Of a stretch of DNA of 64,000 nucleotides, positions 34,763 through 43,508 are shown one piece after another (position 1 is the stretch's first letter; each line of letters starts with the position of its first letter). Position numbers and translations under genes: made by a program. The DNA is taken from the NCBI RefSeq assembly GCF_000876015.1, contig NZ_BBQM01000032.1, positions 1 to 64,000 of the forward strand, written 5' to 3'. Under the pieces are notes generated by a model. That model saw nothing but the letters and a program-made list of their open reading frames with translations. It ran no database searches and was not told the origin of the DNA. Source of the DNA: Cupriavidus basilensis (GTDB lineage Bacteria > Pseudomonadota > Gammaproteobacteria > Burkholderiales > Burkholderiaceae).

Positions 34763-35842
34763 TCAGACCCGCTGCGCGCGCGCGCCGAAGGTCGCCAGGC
34801 GCGCCATCACGCGCTGGCTCATCGCGTGCAGCGGTACCACCTCATGCACGCCGCCGGCGGCTATCGCCTCCTTCGGCATGCCGAATACGATGCAGGTGCT
34901 TTCGTCCTGCGCCAGATTGTAGGCGCCGGCCTCGCGCATGCGCAGCATGCCCTGCGCGCCGTCGCGCCCCATGCCGGTGAGCATCACGCCGATGGCGTTC
35001 TTGCCGGCGTGCTGCGCGGCGGAGTCGAACAGCACCTCCACCGACGGGCGATGGCGGTTGACCGCCGGCTCCTGCGACAGGTGGGCCACGTAGTTGGCCC
35101 CGCTGCGCGCCAGGCGCAGGTGCGAGTCGCCCGGCGCGATGTAGGCGTAGCCCGGCAGCACGCGTTCGCCGTGCTCCGCTTCCTTGACCGTGATGCGGCA
35201 CAGGCCGTCCAGGCGCTGCGCGAACGAGCGCGTGAAGCCGGCCGGCATATGCTGCACGATCATCACCGCCGGGCAGTCCGGCGGCATCGGCATCAGGAAT
35301 TCCTTGATCGCCTCGGTGCCGCCGGTGGAGGCGCCGACGATGATCAGCTTTTCCGTGGACAGCAGCGGGCTGCGCAGCATCGGCGCGGCCGGCGCGGCGG
35401 CGTCGCCGGCCGGCGCGGGAGACGCCGTGCGCAGGCGCGCGCGCGCCGCGGCGCGGATCTTGTCGGCGATGGTGTCGGTGTACTCCATCAGGCCGTCGCG
35501 GATGCCGAGCTTGGGCTTGGTGACGAAATCCACCGCGCCCAGCTCCAGCGCGCGCATGGTGATCTCGGAGCCGCGCTCGGTCAGCGAGGACACCATCAGC
35601 ACCGGCATCGGGCGCAGGCGCATCAGGCGCTCGAGGAAGTCCAGCCCGTCCATGCGCGGCATTTCCACGTCGAGCGTGAGCACGTCCGGGTTCAGGCGCT
35701 TGATCAGATCGCGCGCCACCAGCGGGTCGGGGGCGGTGCCCACCACCTCCATGTCGGGCTGGCTATTGATGATCTCCGTCATCAGGCTGCGTATCAGCGC
35801 GGAATCGTCCACGCACAATACCTTGATCTTGGCCGCACTCAT
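34763..35842 (-). CDS. cheB: chemoreceptor methylesterase/deamidase CheB
   Basis: A 359-residue protein. ATG 35842 gives the usual MSAAKIKVLCVDDSALIRS start. The N-terminal receiver domain has Asp58 (LTLDVEMPRMDG) and a Lys in VTKP. After a Pro/Ala linker (about residues 135-165), the esterase domain shows the catalytic Ser (GASTGG), His (VQHMP) and Asp (LTGMGRDGA). It removes receptor methyl groups added by CheR, giving adaptation. It is followed by cheY. Confidence 0.96.
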   Translation of the reverse strand: MSAAKIKVLCVDDSALIRSLMTEIINSQPDMEVVGTAPDPLVARDLIKRLNPDVLTLDVEMPRMDGLDFLERLMRLRPMPVLMVSSLTERGSEITMRALELGAVDFVTKPKLGIRDGLMEYTDTIADKIRAAARARLRTASPAPAGDAAAPAAPMLRSPLLSTEKLIIVGASTGGTEAIKEFLMPMPPDCPAVMIVQHMPAGFTRSFAQRLDGLCRITVKEAEHGERVLPGYAYIAPGDSHLRLARSGANYVAHLSQEPAVNRHRPSVEVLFDSAAQHAGKNAIGVMLTGMGRDGAQGMLRMREAGAYNLAQDESTCIVFGMPKEAIAAGGVHEVVPLHAMSQRVMARLATFGARAQRV

Positions 35843-35864
35843 GTCTTGGAAAATCCTTGTCGGT

Positions 35865-36518
35865 TCAGGAAGCGGCTGCCGACGGCGAACGCCGGGGAAA
35901 CAGCTCGGCGCCGCCGGTGGCGGGTGCGGTGGCAATGGCGCGGGCCAGCGCGCGTTCGTTGCGCTCGACCACGACCTGGTCGTCCTGCCGCGTGAGGCGG
36001 CGCACCAGCGCCAGCCCGGTCAGCGGGAAATAGCTCACGCGGCGCGCGTGCGGGCCGCGCAGGTCCTGCGCGGCCACGCGCACTTCCTCGGTCTTGAGGT
36101 ACTTGAGCACGAACTCGGCGTTGCGGTCGCCGATGTTGAGCGTGGTCATGTTGGCCAGCACCGCGCCGCCGCCGAAGACCTTGGCCTCGAGCCGCTCGCG
36201 GCGCGCGCCCATCTTGAGCAGGTCGTTGATCAGCACTTCGAGCGCGTAGCTGCCGTAGCGCATCGACGCCGACAGCAGGCGGTCCGCGCCGGCGCCGGCA
36301 CCGTCGTCGTCGGGCAGCATGAAATGGTTCATGCCGCCCACGCCGGCGGTCTCGTCGCGGATGCAGGCCGCCACGCAGGAGCCCAGCACGGTGGTCAGCA
36401 CCACGTCCTCGCGCGTCACGTAGTACTCGTTGGGCAGCAGCTTGATGGCCTGCTTGCCGAACTCGCGGTCGAAATAGGTGCGGGTGGCGATCGCTTCCGG
36501 CAGGTGGGGGGTGCGCAT
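35865..36518 (-). CDS. cheD: chemoreceptor glutamine deamidase CheD
   Basis: A 217-residue protein. ATG 36518 overlaps the cheR stop (TGATG). The catalytic triad is visible: Cys in TVLGSCVAACIRD near residue 47, His in GGMNHFMLP near 65, and the Thr block LNIGDRNAEFV near 135. CheD deamidates receptor glutamines and can be controlled by CheY-P. It lies between cheR and cheB, the normal betaproteobacterial order. The C-terminus is Arg/Ala-rich and probably flexible. Confidence 0.94.
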   Translation of the reverse strand: MRTPHLPEAIATRTYFDREFGKQAIKLLPNEYYVTREDVVLTTVLGSCVAACIRDETAGVGGMNHFMLPDDDGAGAGADRLLSASMRYGSYALEVLINDLLKMGARRERLEAKVFGGGAVLANMTTLNIGDRNAEFVLKYLKTEEVRVAAQDLRGPHARRVSYFPLTGLALVRRLTRQDDQVVVERNERALARAIATAPATGGAELFPRRSPSAAAS

Positions 36519-37420
36519 CACGAACCTCCCAGCCGCGCCGACGGCGGCGCCAGCTCGTACACCGTCTGCCCGCGCAGCTGGAACGCGCGCGTGACGTAGG
36601 AAAAATTCTCCGAGTGCCCCGCGAACAGCAGGCCGTGCGGCTTGAGCAGCGGCACGAAGCGCTCCAGGATGCGGCCCTGGGTCGGCTTGTCGAAGTAGAT
36701 CATCACGTTGCGGCAGAAGATCGCGTCGAACTTCTCGCGGATGCCCCAGTCCGGCGCCAGCAGGTTCAGCGGCTGGAAGTCGATGGTGCCCGCCAGGTCC
36801 GGCTTGACCTTGACCGCGCCGGCGCGCTGGCCGGTGCCCTTGAGGAAGAAGCGCTTGAGCCGCTCCGCCGACAGCTTGCTGACCTGCTCGGCGGTGTAGA
36901 CGCCGGCGCGGGCCTTGGCCAGCACCTGGGTGTCGATGTCGGTGGCCAGCACGGTGCCGGCGCGGTCGCCCAGCGCCTCGGCCAGCGTGATGGCGATGGA
37001 GTAAGGCTCCTCGCCGGTGGACGCGGCCGAGCACCAGACCGAGTAGGGCCGCCCGATCTTCTTGGCGTGCTCGGCCAGCAGCGGGAAGTGATGCGCCTCG
37101 CGGAAGAACGAGGTCAGGTTGGTGGTCAGCGAATTGGTGAAGAACTCCCACTCGTCCGTGCGGTCGTCCGCCTCCAGCATGGCCAGGTAGGTGCCGAAAT
37201 CGGTGAGCTGCAGCGTGCGCAGGCGCCGCGCCAGGCGGCTGTACACCATCTCGCGCTTGTGGCTGCCCAGCGAGATGCCCGCGCGGCGATGGATCATCGC
37301 GCGGATCTTCTCGAAGTCGCGTTCCGTCAACAGGAAGTCCCGCGGCTCGTCGCGCCGCAGCGAGGCGGGCTGCGCCGGCGCGTGGCCGGCGGCGAAGGCG
37401 GTGGGGCGGGGCTGCGTCAT
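36518..37420 (-). CDS. cheR: chemoreceptor methyltransferase CheR
   Basis: A 300-residue protein. An N-terminal helical domain (about residues 28-100, with LTTNLTSFFRE near 98) precedes the SAM-binding domain with WCSAASTGEEPYSIAI near residue 130, VLATDID near 158, and the late FCRNVMIYF and HSENF motifs. It methylates receptor glutamates with S-adenosylmethionine. Two of the three receptors encoded nearby end in WSAF, a possible CheR/CheB tether. Confidence 0.96.
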   Translation of the reverse strand: MTQPRPTAFAAGHAPAQPASLRRDEPRDFLLTERDFEKIRAMIHRRAGISLGSHKREMVYSRLARRLRTLQLTDFGTYLAMLEADDRTDEWEFFTNSLTTNLTSFFREAHHFPLLAEHAKKIGRPYSVWCSAASTGEEPYSIAITLAEALGDRAGTVLATDIDTQVLAKARAGVYTAEQVSKLSAERLKRFFLKGTGQRAGAVKVKPDLAGTIDFQPLNLLAPDWGIREKFDAIFCRNVMIYFDKPTQGRILERFVPLLKPHGLLFAGHSENFSYVTRAFQLRGQTVYELAPPSARLGGS

Positions 37421-37468
37421 CTGTTGCCTGCTACGGGATGCTTGATGCTATGGCGGCTGCGGACGGGC

Positions 37469-37963
37469 TCACGCGAGCTCGGCCTCGACCAGTTCCATCT
37501 CGGCGCTGGTCATCAGTTTCTCGATGTCGATCAGGATCAGCATGCGGCCGTCCACGGTGCCGAGGCCGGTGAGGTGCTCGTTGGAGACCGACACGCCGAA
37601 CTCCGGCGCCGGCTTGATGGCGTCGCCGGTCAGCGTCAGCACGTCGGACACGCCGTCCACCACGATGCCGACCACGCGCCCGGCGATGTTCAGGATGATG
37701 ACCACGGTCTGGTGGTCGTAGCGCACGTTGCCGAGGCGGAACTTCAGGCGCAGGTCGACGATCGGCACGATCACGCCGCGCAGATTGGTCACGCCCTTGA
37801 TGAAGTCCGGCGCGTTCGCCAGGCGCGTCACCGCGTCGTAGCCGCGGATCTCCTGCACCTTGAGGATGTCGATGCCGTATTCCTCGCTCCCCAGCGTGAA
37901 AACCAGGAACTCCTGCCCCGCGGCTTCGCTTCCGGGGGTATCGATGTGTCCGATGCCGGCCAT
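37469..37963 (-). CDS. cheW: chemotaxis coupling protein CheW
   Basis: A 164-residue CheW-fold protein. Key blocks are EFLVFTLGSEEYGIDILKVQEIRGY near residue 18, VTNLRGVIVPIVDLR near 60, and VVDGVSDVLTL near 103. CheW links receptors to CheA in arrays. It follows cheA by 31 bases and is the main, operon-encoded copy; a second cheW lies at 48132. The two share nearly the same core but differ at the N- and C-termini. Confidence 0.96.
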   Translation of the reverse strand: MAGIGHIDTPGSEAAGQEFLVFTLGSEEYGIDILKVQEIRGYDAVTRLANAPDFIKGVTNLRGVIVPIVDLRLKFRLGNVRYDHQTVVIILNIAGRVVGIVVDGVSDVLTLTGDAIKPAPEFGVSVSNEHLTGLGTVDGRMLILIDIEKLMTSAEMELVEAELA

Positions 37964-37994
37964 GATGTGTTGTTCTCCTGAGCGTTAAGCAACG

Positions 37995-40019
37995 TTATGC
38001 AAGTACCGGGTCCTGCCGGCGCACGCCGGTGCGCTGCAGCGCGCCGACGTCCACGATCAGCGCCACGCTGCCGTCGCCCAGGATGGTGGCGGCGGAGATG
38101 CAGGGCACCTTGCGGTAGTTGGTTTCGAGATTCTTCAGCACCACCTGGTGCTGGCCGATGAGCTGGTCCACCAGCAGCGCGAAGCGCTTGCCTTCGGCCT
38201 GCAGGATCACGGCGATGCCCTGGGTCGGCTCCTGCACGGCTTCGTCCACGTTGAACACGCGGTGCAGTTCCAGCAGCGGCAGGTATTCGCCGCGCACGTG
38301 CATCACGCGGTCGTTGTTGGCCGCGGTGTGCACGTCCTCGGGCTTGGGCTGCAGCGACTCCATCACGCAGTTCAGCGGCAGGATGAAGGTTTCCGCGCCG
38401 ACCTTGACCGACATGCCGTCGAGAATGGCCAGCGTGAGCGGCAGCACGATGCGCGTGGTGGTGCCCTGGCCGGCGCGCGAGCTGACCTCGACGTGGCCGC
38501 CCATTTCCTGGATGTTGCGCTTGACCACGTCCATGCCCACGCCGCGCCCGGAGAGATCGGTCACGGCCTCGGCGGTGGAGAAGCCCGGCGCGAAGATCAG
38601 TTGCCAGACTTCGTCGTCGCTGATGTTCTCCGACACCGGCAGGCCGTTCTGCACGGCCTTGGCCAGGATCTTGTCGCGGCGCAGGCCGCCGCCGTCGTCG
38701 CTGACCTCGATCACGATGTTGCCGCCGTGGTGCTGCGCGGACAGGATCAGCTGGCCGGTCGGCTCCTTGCCGGCGGCCACGCGCTTGTCCGGCGTCTCGA
38801 TGCCGTGGTCGAGGCTGTTGCGCACCAGGTGGGTGAGCGGGTCGATGATGCGTTCGATCAGGCTCTTGTCGAGCTCGGTGGCCTTGCCGAACGTGACCAG
38901 GTCGATCTGCTTGCCGAGCTTGCCGGCAAGGTCGCGCACCAGGCGCGGGAAGCGCGAGAACACGTAGTCCATCGGCATCATGCGGATCGACATCACCGCT
39001 TCCTGCAGGTCGCGCGCGTTGCGCTCGAGCTGGCCCATGCCGGAGAACAGGCGGTCGAACAGCACCGGGTCGAGCGCCGAGGCGGTCTGCGCCAGCATCG
39101 ACTGCGTGATGACCAGCTCGCCGACCAGGTTGATGATCTGGTCCACCTTCTCGGTGGGCACGCGGATCGAGCCGGACTCCTGCGCGTGGGCGGCGGCGGC
39201 CGGCGCGGCCTTGGCCTTTTCCTTGGCCGGGGCGGGCGCGGCGGCCGGCGCGGCAGCGGCGGGAGCGGGGGCCGGCGCCGGCGCGGCGGCCGCCGGCGGG
39301 GCCGCTTCGGCGGCGGCCGGGGCGGCCGGCGCATCGGCCGCTTCCACCACGATCTGGTCGCCGTCGACGATGAAGCAGCACACCGCGATGATGTCATCGG
39401 GGCTGCACTGGGTCGACAGCCACACGGTGAGGTTGGCGCCCTCTTCCTTCTGGCCGGTGATCTCGCCGAGGTTGCCGAGCTCGTCGCGCAGCAGCGCCTG
39501 GTCGGCCGCCGAGACGTTGACCAGCGTCACCTTGAGGCCGCCGCCGCCGGCTGCCGGCGCGGGCGCGGCTGCCACCGGGGCCGGCGCGGGCGCCGCGGCG
39601 GGCGCGGGCGCGCCGCCGCCGGCGGTCTCCAGCGCCAGTTGTTGCAGGACGGCGCAGATGCGCGCCAGCGTTTCCGGATCGGGTTCGGTACCGTTACGGT
39701 AGGCGTTGAGCTGATCTTGCAACACGTCCTTGGTTTCCAGAAAAGTGTCGATGATGGTGCGGGACAACGTCAGCTCCCGCCGCCGCGTGCGGTCGAGCAG
39801 GTTCTCCAGCAGGTGCGTGGTTTCGGTCAGTGCCGCAAAGCCGAAGGTGGCCGCACCGCCCTTGATGGAGTGGGCCGCGCGGAAGATGGCGTTGAGCTCT
39901 TCCGCGTCGGGGGATTCGAGATCCAGCCCGAGCAGCAGCTGCTCCATTTCCACGAGGAGCTCCTCGGCTTCCTCGAAGAAGGTCTGATAGAACTGTGTGA
40001 TATCGATATCGACAGACAT
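37995..40019 (-). CDS. cheA: chemotaxis histidine kinase CheA
   Basis: A 674-residue protein with all five CheA domains: P1 HPt with phosphorylated His50 (FRAAHSIKGG); a P2-like region at about residues 165-230, flanked by two very Ala/Pro-rich linkers (about 135-160 and 235-280); P3 dimerisation; the P4 kinase with N box (HLVRNSLDHGIE) and G boxes (DDGGGL, GRGVGMDVV); and a P5 CheW-like domain. It phosphorylates CheY and CheB. Motile neighbours motB upstream and cheW downstream fix its role. Confidence 0.97.
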   Translation of the reverse strand: MSVDIDITQFYQTFFEEAEELLVEMEQLLLGLDLESPDAEELNAIFRAAHSIKGGAATFGFAALTETTHLLENLLDRTRRRELTLSRTIIDTFLETKDVLQDQLNAYRNGTEPDPETLARICAVLQQLALETAGGGAPAPAAAPAPAPVAAAPAPAAGGGGLKVTLVNVSAADQALLRDELGNLGEITGQKEEGANLTVWLSTQCSPDDIIAVCCFIVDGDQIVVEAADAPAAPAAAEAAPPAAAAPAPAPAPAAAAPAAAPAPAKEKAKAAPAAAAHAQESGSIRVPTEKVDQIINLVGELVITQSMLAQTASALDPVLFDRLFSGMGQLERNARDLQEAVMSIRMMPMDYVFSRFPRLVRDLAGKLGKQIDLVTFGKATELDKSLIERIIDPLTHLVRNSLDHGIETPDKRVAAGKEPTGQLILSAQHHGGNIVIEVSDDGGGLRRDKILAKAVQNGLPVSENISDDEVWQLIFAPGFSTAEAVTDLSGRGVGMDVVKRNIQEMGGHVEVSSRAGQGTTTRIVLPLTLAILDGMSVKVGAETFILPLNCVMESLQPKPEDVHTAANNDRVMHVRGEYLPLLELHRVFNVDEAVQEPTQGIAVILQAEGKRFALLVDQLIGQHQVVLKNLETNYRKVPCISAATILGDGSVALIVDVGALQRTGVRRQDPVLA

Positions 40020-40078
40020 AACCGTCCTGGCTCACTGAAATTGGCGGTGAAGGCCGCCGCCGGCATGGCGGGCGGACT

Positions 40079-41125
40079 TCATTGAACACGGCTCCTGCTG
40101 GCTGGAGCCTGGGCCGGGGGCGCGGCGGGATTGCTTGGTGCGGTGGCGGGCGCGGCCGGCGCTGCGGTGGCCGCGGGCGCCGGGGCCGAGGCCGCGGCGG
40201 GCGCGGAGGCGGCGGACAGCTCCGCCTGCATTTCCTTGCCCACCTCGCCCGCCTTGGCCGACACCGTGACCTCGGCGGCGCTGGCGTTCTCGGCCTCGAT
40301 GCGGGCCTGCGCGCGCTGGTTCAGCACCACGATGCTGATGCGGCGGTTGATCGGCGCCAGCTCGTCCTTCTTGTCGAGCGGCATGGTCGCGGCCAGGCCG
40401 ATCACGCGCAGCACCTTGCCTTCGTTCATGCCGCCGGCGACCAGCTCGCGCCGCGACGCGTTGGCGCGGTCCGACGACAGCTCCCAGTTGCTGTACGTGC
40501 GCTCGCCGTTGGAATAGTTGGCCGCGTCGGTATGGCCCGACAGGCTGACCTTGTTGGGCATCTCGTTGAGCACCGGGCCGATCTCGCGCAGGATGGTGCG
40601 CATGTACGGCTCGACCGCGGCGCTGCCGGTGCGGAACATCGGGCGGTTCTGCGTATCCAGGATCTGGATGCGCAGGCCCTCGCTGGTGATGTCCAGCAGC
40701 AGCTGCGGGCGGAACTGGCGCAGCACCGGGTTGTTCTCGATGATCTGCTCGAGCCGGTTCTTGAGCGCGCGCAGGCGCTCGCCTTCCTGGCGCTCGCGGG
40801 CCTTCTGCGCGGCGTCGTCGGCGCTCTTGCGCACGTCGCCGTCCTGGCGCGTGACGTCCATGCCGCCGCCGGGAATCACGCTCGACGACAGGCTGCTCTT
40901 GTTGCCGCCCGCCACCGCCACCTTGAGCGGCGTGCGGAAATACTCCGCGATCTGCACCAGGTCCTTCGGCGTCGACGCGCGCAGCAGCCACAGCACCAGG
41001 AACAGCGCCATCATCGCCGTCATGAAGTCGGCGTAGGCAATCTTCCAGCTGTGGTTGCCGTGCGGCTTCGCGTGTTGGCGCGACTTGCGGACGACAATCG
41101 GACGCATGTCGTGGGCGTTGCTCAT
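40079..41125 (-). CDS. motB: flagellar stator protein MotB
   Basis: A 348-residue protein. A single membrane helix near residues 30-52 (IAYADFMTAMMALFLVLWLL-type) contains Asp33, the proton-binding residue. The periplasmic part ends in an OmpA-like peptidoglycan-binding domain with LSGHTDAANYSNGERTYSNWELSSDRAN-type sequence near residue 195. The C-terminal 60 residues are Ala/Pro-rich and likely disordered. It forms the stator with MotA, 18 bases upstream. Confidence 0.96.
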   Translation of the reverse strand: MSNAHDMRPIVVRKSRQHAKPHGNHSWKIAYADFMTAMMALFLVLWLLRASTPKDLVQIAEYFRTPLKVAVAGGNKSSLSSSVIPGGGMDVTRQDGDVRKSADDAAQKARERQEGERLRALKNRLEQIIENNPVLRQFRPQLLLDITSEGLRIQILDTQNRPMFRTGSAAVEPYMRTILREIGPVLNEMPNKVSLSGHTDAANYSNGERTYSNWELSSDRANASRRELVAGGMNEGKVLRVIGLAATMPLDKKDELAPINRRISIVVLNQRAQARIEAENASAAEVTVSAKAGEVGKEMQAELSAASAPAAASAPAPAATAAPAAPATAPSNPAAPPAQAPASRSRVQ

Positions 41126-41143
41126 GGCTGTAGCTCCTGCCGC

Positions 41144-42007
41144 TTAGGTGATGCTCTTGACCTCGCGGACGTGGTCGTCCAGCTCGAGGAAGGAGGGGCG
41201 TTCGCTGGAGTACAGCACCTTGCGGCCGAACTCGACGGCCACCAGCGGGGCGTAGCCGTTGAGCGAGGCAAGCAGCGTGACCTTGATGCACTCGTACATC
41301 TTGAGGGACTCGGCCACCTGGTGCTCGACGCGCGCGGCCAGCGGCGAGACGAAGCCGTAGGCCAGCAGGATGCCGAGGAAGGTGCCGACCATCGCGTGGG
41401 CGATCAGCGCGCCGAGTTCCGCCGGCGGCAGGTCCGCCGAGGCCAGCGCGTGCACCACGCCCATCACCGCGGCGACGATGCCGAAGGCCGGCAGGCCGTC
41501 GCCGACGCGCGACAGCGCGTGGGCGGGCACCTCAGCCTCGTGGCGGTAGGTCTCGATCTCGTGGTCCATCAGGGCCTCGATCTCGAAGGCATTCATGTTG
41601 CCGTTGACCATCATGCGCAGGTAGTCCGTGAGGAACTCCATCATGGCCGGGTCGGCGAGGATGCGCGGATACTGGCTGAACACGCTGCTGGCCGCGGGGT
41701 CCGCGATTTCCTTCTCGAGGAACAGGATGCCTTCGCGGCGGGCCTTGGACAGCAGCACGTACAGCAGCGCCATCACTTCCATGTACAGCGCCTTGCTGTA
41801 CTTGCTGCTGCGGAACAGCGTCGGCAGCGCGCGCAGGGTGGCCTTGATGGCCTTGCCGTTGTTGGAACTGATGAACGCGCCGATTGCGGCACCGGCGATG
41901 ATGACCAGCTCTGCCGGTTGATAAAGCGCGCCCATATGGCCACCGGTCATGGCGTATCCACCAAGCACCGCCGCCATCACGACAACATAGCCAATTACAA
42001 CTAGCAC
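41144..42007 (-). CDS. motA: flagellar stator protein MotA
   Basis: A 287-residue protein. GTG 42007 is chosen: GGGGA lies eight bases upstream and it gives the MLVVIGYVVV start shared by MotA proteins. Four membrane helices are expected at about residues 2-22, 33-52, 170-190 and 200-222. The cytoplasmic loop holds the conserved charged residues contacting FliG (near FLEKEIADP and YRHEAEVPAHALSRVGDGLPAFGI). It conducts protons with MotB to drive rotation. It follows flhC after a 130-base gap. Confidence 0.96.
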   Translation of the reverse strand: MLVVIGYVVVMAAVLGGYAMTGGHMGALYQPAELVIIAGAAIGAFISSNNGKAIKATLRALPTLFRSSKYSKALYMEVMALLYVLLSKARREGILFLEKEIADPAASSVFSQYPRILADPAMMEFLTDYLRMMVNGNMNAFEIEALMDHEIETYRHEAEVPAHALSRVGDGLPAFGIVAAVMGVVHALASADLPPAELGALIAHAMVGTFLGILLAYGFVSPLAARVEHQVAESLKMYECIKVTLLASLNGYAPLVAVEFGRKVLYSSERPSFLELDDHVREVKSIT

Positions 42008-42137
42008 GATCGATTCCCCGTCAGTAAAACACGCCAGGCACGCACAAGGCTCGCCCGGCCGGGATGGGCGCAAGCGCGCCCGCCCCGCCCTGGGGCTCAC
42101 CGGCCGCGCAACCTGTCGTCGGGCCCGGGACTCCGGG

Positions 42138-42743
42138 TCAGGCGACGGCTTGCACGGGCGCGACGTCCTTCGAGAGCTTCTTCGCCTTGCCGGCGCGCGA
42201 CGGTGGTCGGCACAGGCTGCACACGAAGTTCGCATGCGGCTCGTATGCGTGTGTCACGAACTGGCCGCCGCAGCAGGTGCAGCTGGAAAGCTGCAGCATG
42301 TTGCTCTCGAAAAACCGTACTAACGTCCAAGCACGGGTGAAACTTAAGACAATTTCGCTGCCGAGCAGCGATACGTGCTCGAGATAGAGGCGATAACTGG
42401 CCACCACCGCGCGGATGCCCGCCGTCTCGCCCTGCTGGACCATGAACTGGTAAGCCGAGAAAAACAGCGAGGAATGGATGTTCGGCAACCAGGTGGTGAA
42501 CCAGTCGGTCGAGAACGGGAGCATGCCCTTGGGCGGCGAGGCGCCGCGCAGCTCCTTGTAGAGGCGGATCAACCGGTCGCGCGAGAGCGTGGTCTCGGCT
42601 TCGAGCACCTGCAGGCGCGCCCCCAGGCCGATCAGCTCGATGGCGAGCTGGGTCTGGTTGGCGTCCTGCAGCACGCTCTTGCGGTTGGGTACGGGAGCGG
42701 CCGTGAAGCTCCGGGCTGGCTGGGCTTGCAGGAGCGCGGTCAA
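42138..42743 (-). CDS. flhC: flagellar master activator subunit FlhC
   Basis: A 201-residue protein. The zinc site has four cysteines in CTCCGGQFV and FVCSLC near residues 157-180, as in FlhC. The TDWFTTWLPNIHSSLFF block near residue 84 is family-typical. FlhC with FlhD forms the DNA-binding hexamer that activates class II flagellar genes. Its ATG overlaps the flhD stop (ATGA). No motif suggests unusual activity. Confidence 0.96.
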   Translation of the reverse strand: MTALLQAQPARSFTAAPVPNRKSVLQDANQTQLAIELIGLGARLQVLEAETTLSRDRLIRLYKELRGASPPKGMLPFSTDWFTTWLPNIHSSLFFSAYQFMVQQGETAGIRAVVASYRLYLEHVSLLGSEIVLSFTRAWTLVRFFESNMLQLSSCTCCGGQFVTHAYEPHANFVCSLCRPPSRAGKAKKLSKDVAPVQAVA

Positions 42744-43057
42744 TTGAGCGACTCCACGGGTTGCCGCGCGAGCAGGATGGCAGCGTGGATCTGCTGCATG
42801 TCGTGACTCTTGGCCGTGTGGGTGAGCGTCGACAGCAACGCATGGTCATCGAACCGGAAGCGGCACAAGACCATGTTGGACGCTGCCAACTTGACGAGCT
42901 GGGCCGGTGTCAGCTTGGCGAGAATGTCGGCAATTTCCTTGCTGACGCCAAGCCGGAACATGGCTTCCAGATGGTTTTCGCGCACCAGGCGTTGCGCGAG
43001 CAGCAGATAGGCGAGATTGACCTCCCTGATCTCCTGGAGAACTTCACTGCTTTCCAA
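42740..43057 (-). CDS. flhD: flagellar master activator subunit FlhD
   Basis: The conserved FlhD sequence begins at ESSEVLQEIREVNLAYLLLAQRL and includes MFRLGVSKEIADILAKLT and MQQIHAAILLA. The frame is open to an ATG at 43171, which would add 38 basic residues not found in FlhD. I prefer TTG 43057, with GGGGA seven bases upstream, giving 105 residues; the upstream part would then be leader RNA. FlhD modulates and completes FlhC binding. The long leader suggests post-transcriptional control. Confidence 0.9.
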   Translation of the reverse strand: MESSEVLQEIREVNLAYLLLAQRLVRENHLEAMFRLGVSKEIADILAKLTPAQLVKLAASNMVLCRFRFDDHALLSTLTHTAKSHDMQQIHAAILLARQPVESLN

Positions 43058-43240
43058 TTTTTCCCCGCTACCAAAAACCCGTCGACCGCTTGTCCGGCGC
43101 TTACCCGCAGCACGGGGCTGAAGGCGACCAGATCGTTTGTGTGCGTGTGCGACGGGTACTGCGTACGACAAAGGAACTGCGCTTGGTCAGACTTATCTCG
43201 AACGTTACAAGTGTTACAGAGTGTAAGTAAGACTGTGAGA

Positions 43241-43270
43241 GTTATATCGGCAATTGGACCGGGCTGCCAA
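43241..43270 (-). promoter_or_regulatory. candidate sigma-70 promoter of flhDC
   Basis: On the minus strand TTGGCA (43265-43270) and TATAAC (43241-43246) are 18 bases apart; each matches consensus in five of six positions. The predicted start near 43234 leaves about 175 bases of leader before the TTG start of flhD. The strip GCCGATAT overlapping the -10 looks like a sigma-28 -10, but no matching -35 was found. Confidence 0.45.
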
Positions 43271-43351
43271 TCCCCTCTAACGTTGGGTCAATCAAATGTC
43301 GCACGAAACATACATGGGATGCGAAGTTTGTAACAAGTCACCGATTTGTCA

Positions 43352-43388
43352 TGTGATTTGCATCAAATCTGTTACCCATATGTAACAG
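43352..43388. promoter_or_regulatory. two adjacent palindromes upstream of flhDC (one CRP-like)
   Basis: Bases 43355-43369 form the palindrome GATTTG-cat-CAAATC; read from 43352 it is TGTGA-N6-TCAAA, four of five in the second half-site of a CRP consensus. Next to it, 43369-43388 is CTGTTAC-N6-GTAACAG with perfect seven-base arms. Further GTTACA/TGTAAC copies occur at 43204-43216 and 43329. The region lies 80-150 bases upstream of the candidate flhD promoter and is less GC-rich than its surroundings. Regulator identities are inference. The rest of the 43172-43508 gap shows no coding sequence. Confidence 0.5.
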
Positions 43389-43508
43389 AAGAAAGCCTCT
43401 AAAATGCACGATGCGTTACCTCCCGGACAGTGCCGAAGCCGGCGGAAACCACGGCGAAGTGGCGCCCGCGGGGGGTGTAGTCGCATTCCTCTATTGACCG
43501 CCCGGCAC

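Noticed and set aside
38148..40085. A 645-codon plus-strand frame opposite cheA
   Set aside because: Composition is Gly/Arg/His-rich without any domain, and cheA on the other strand is complete.
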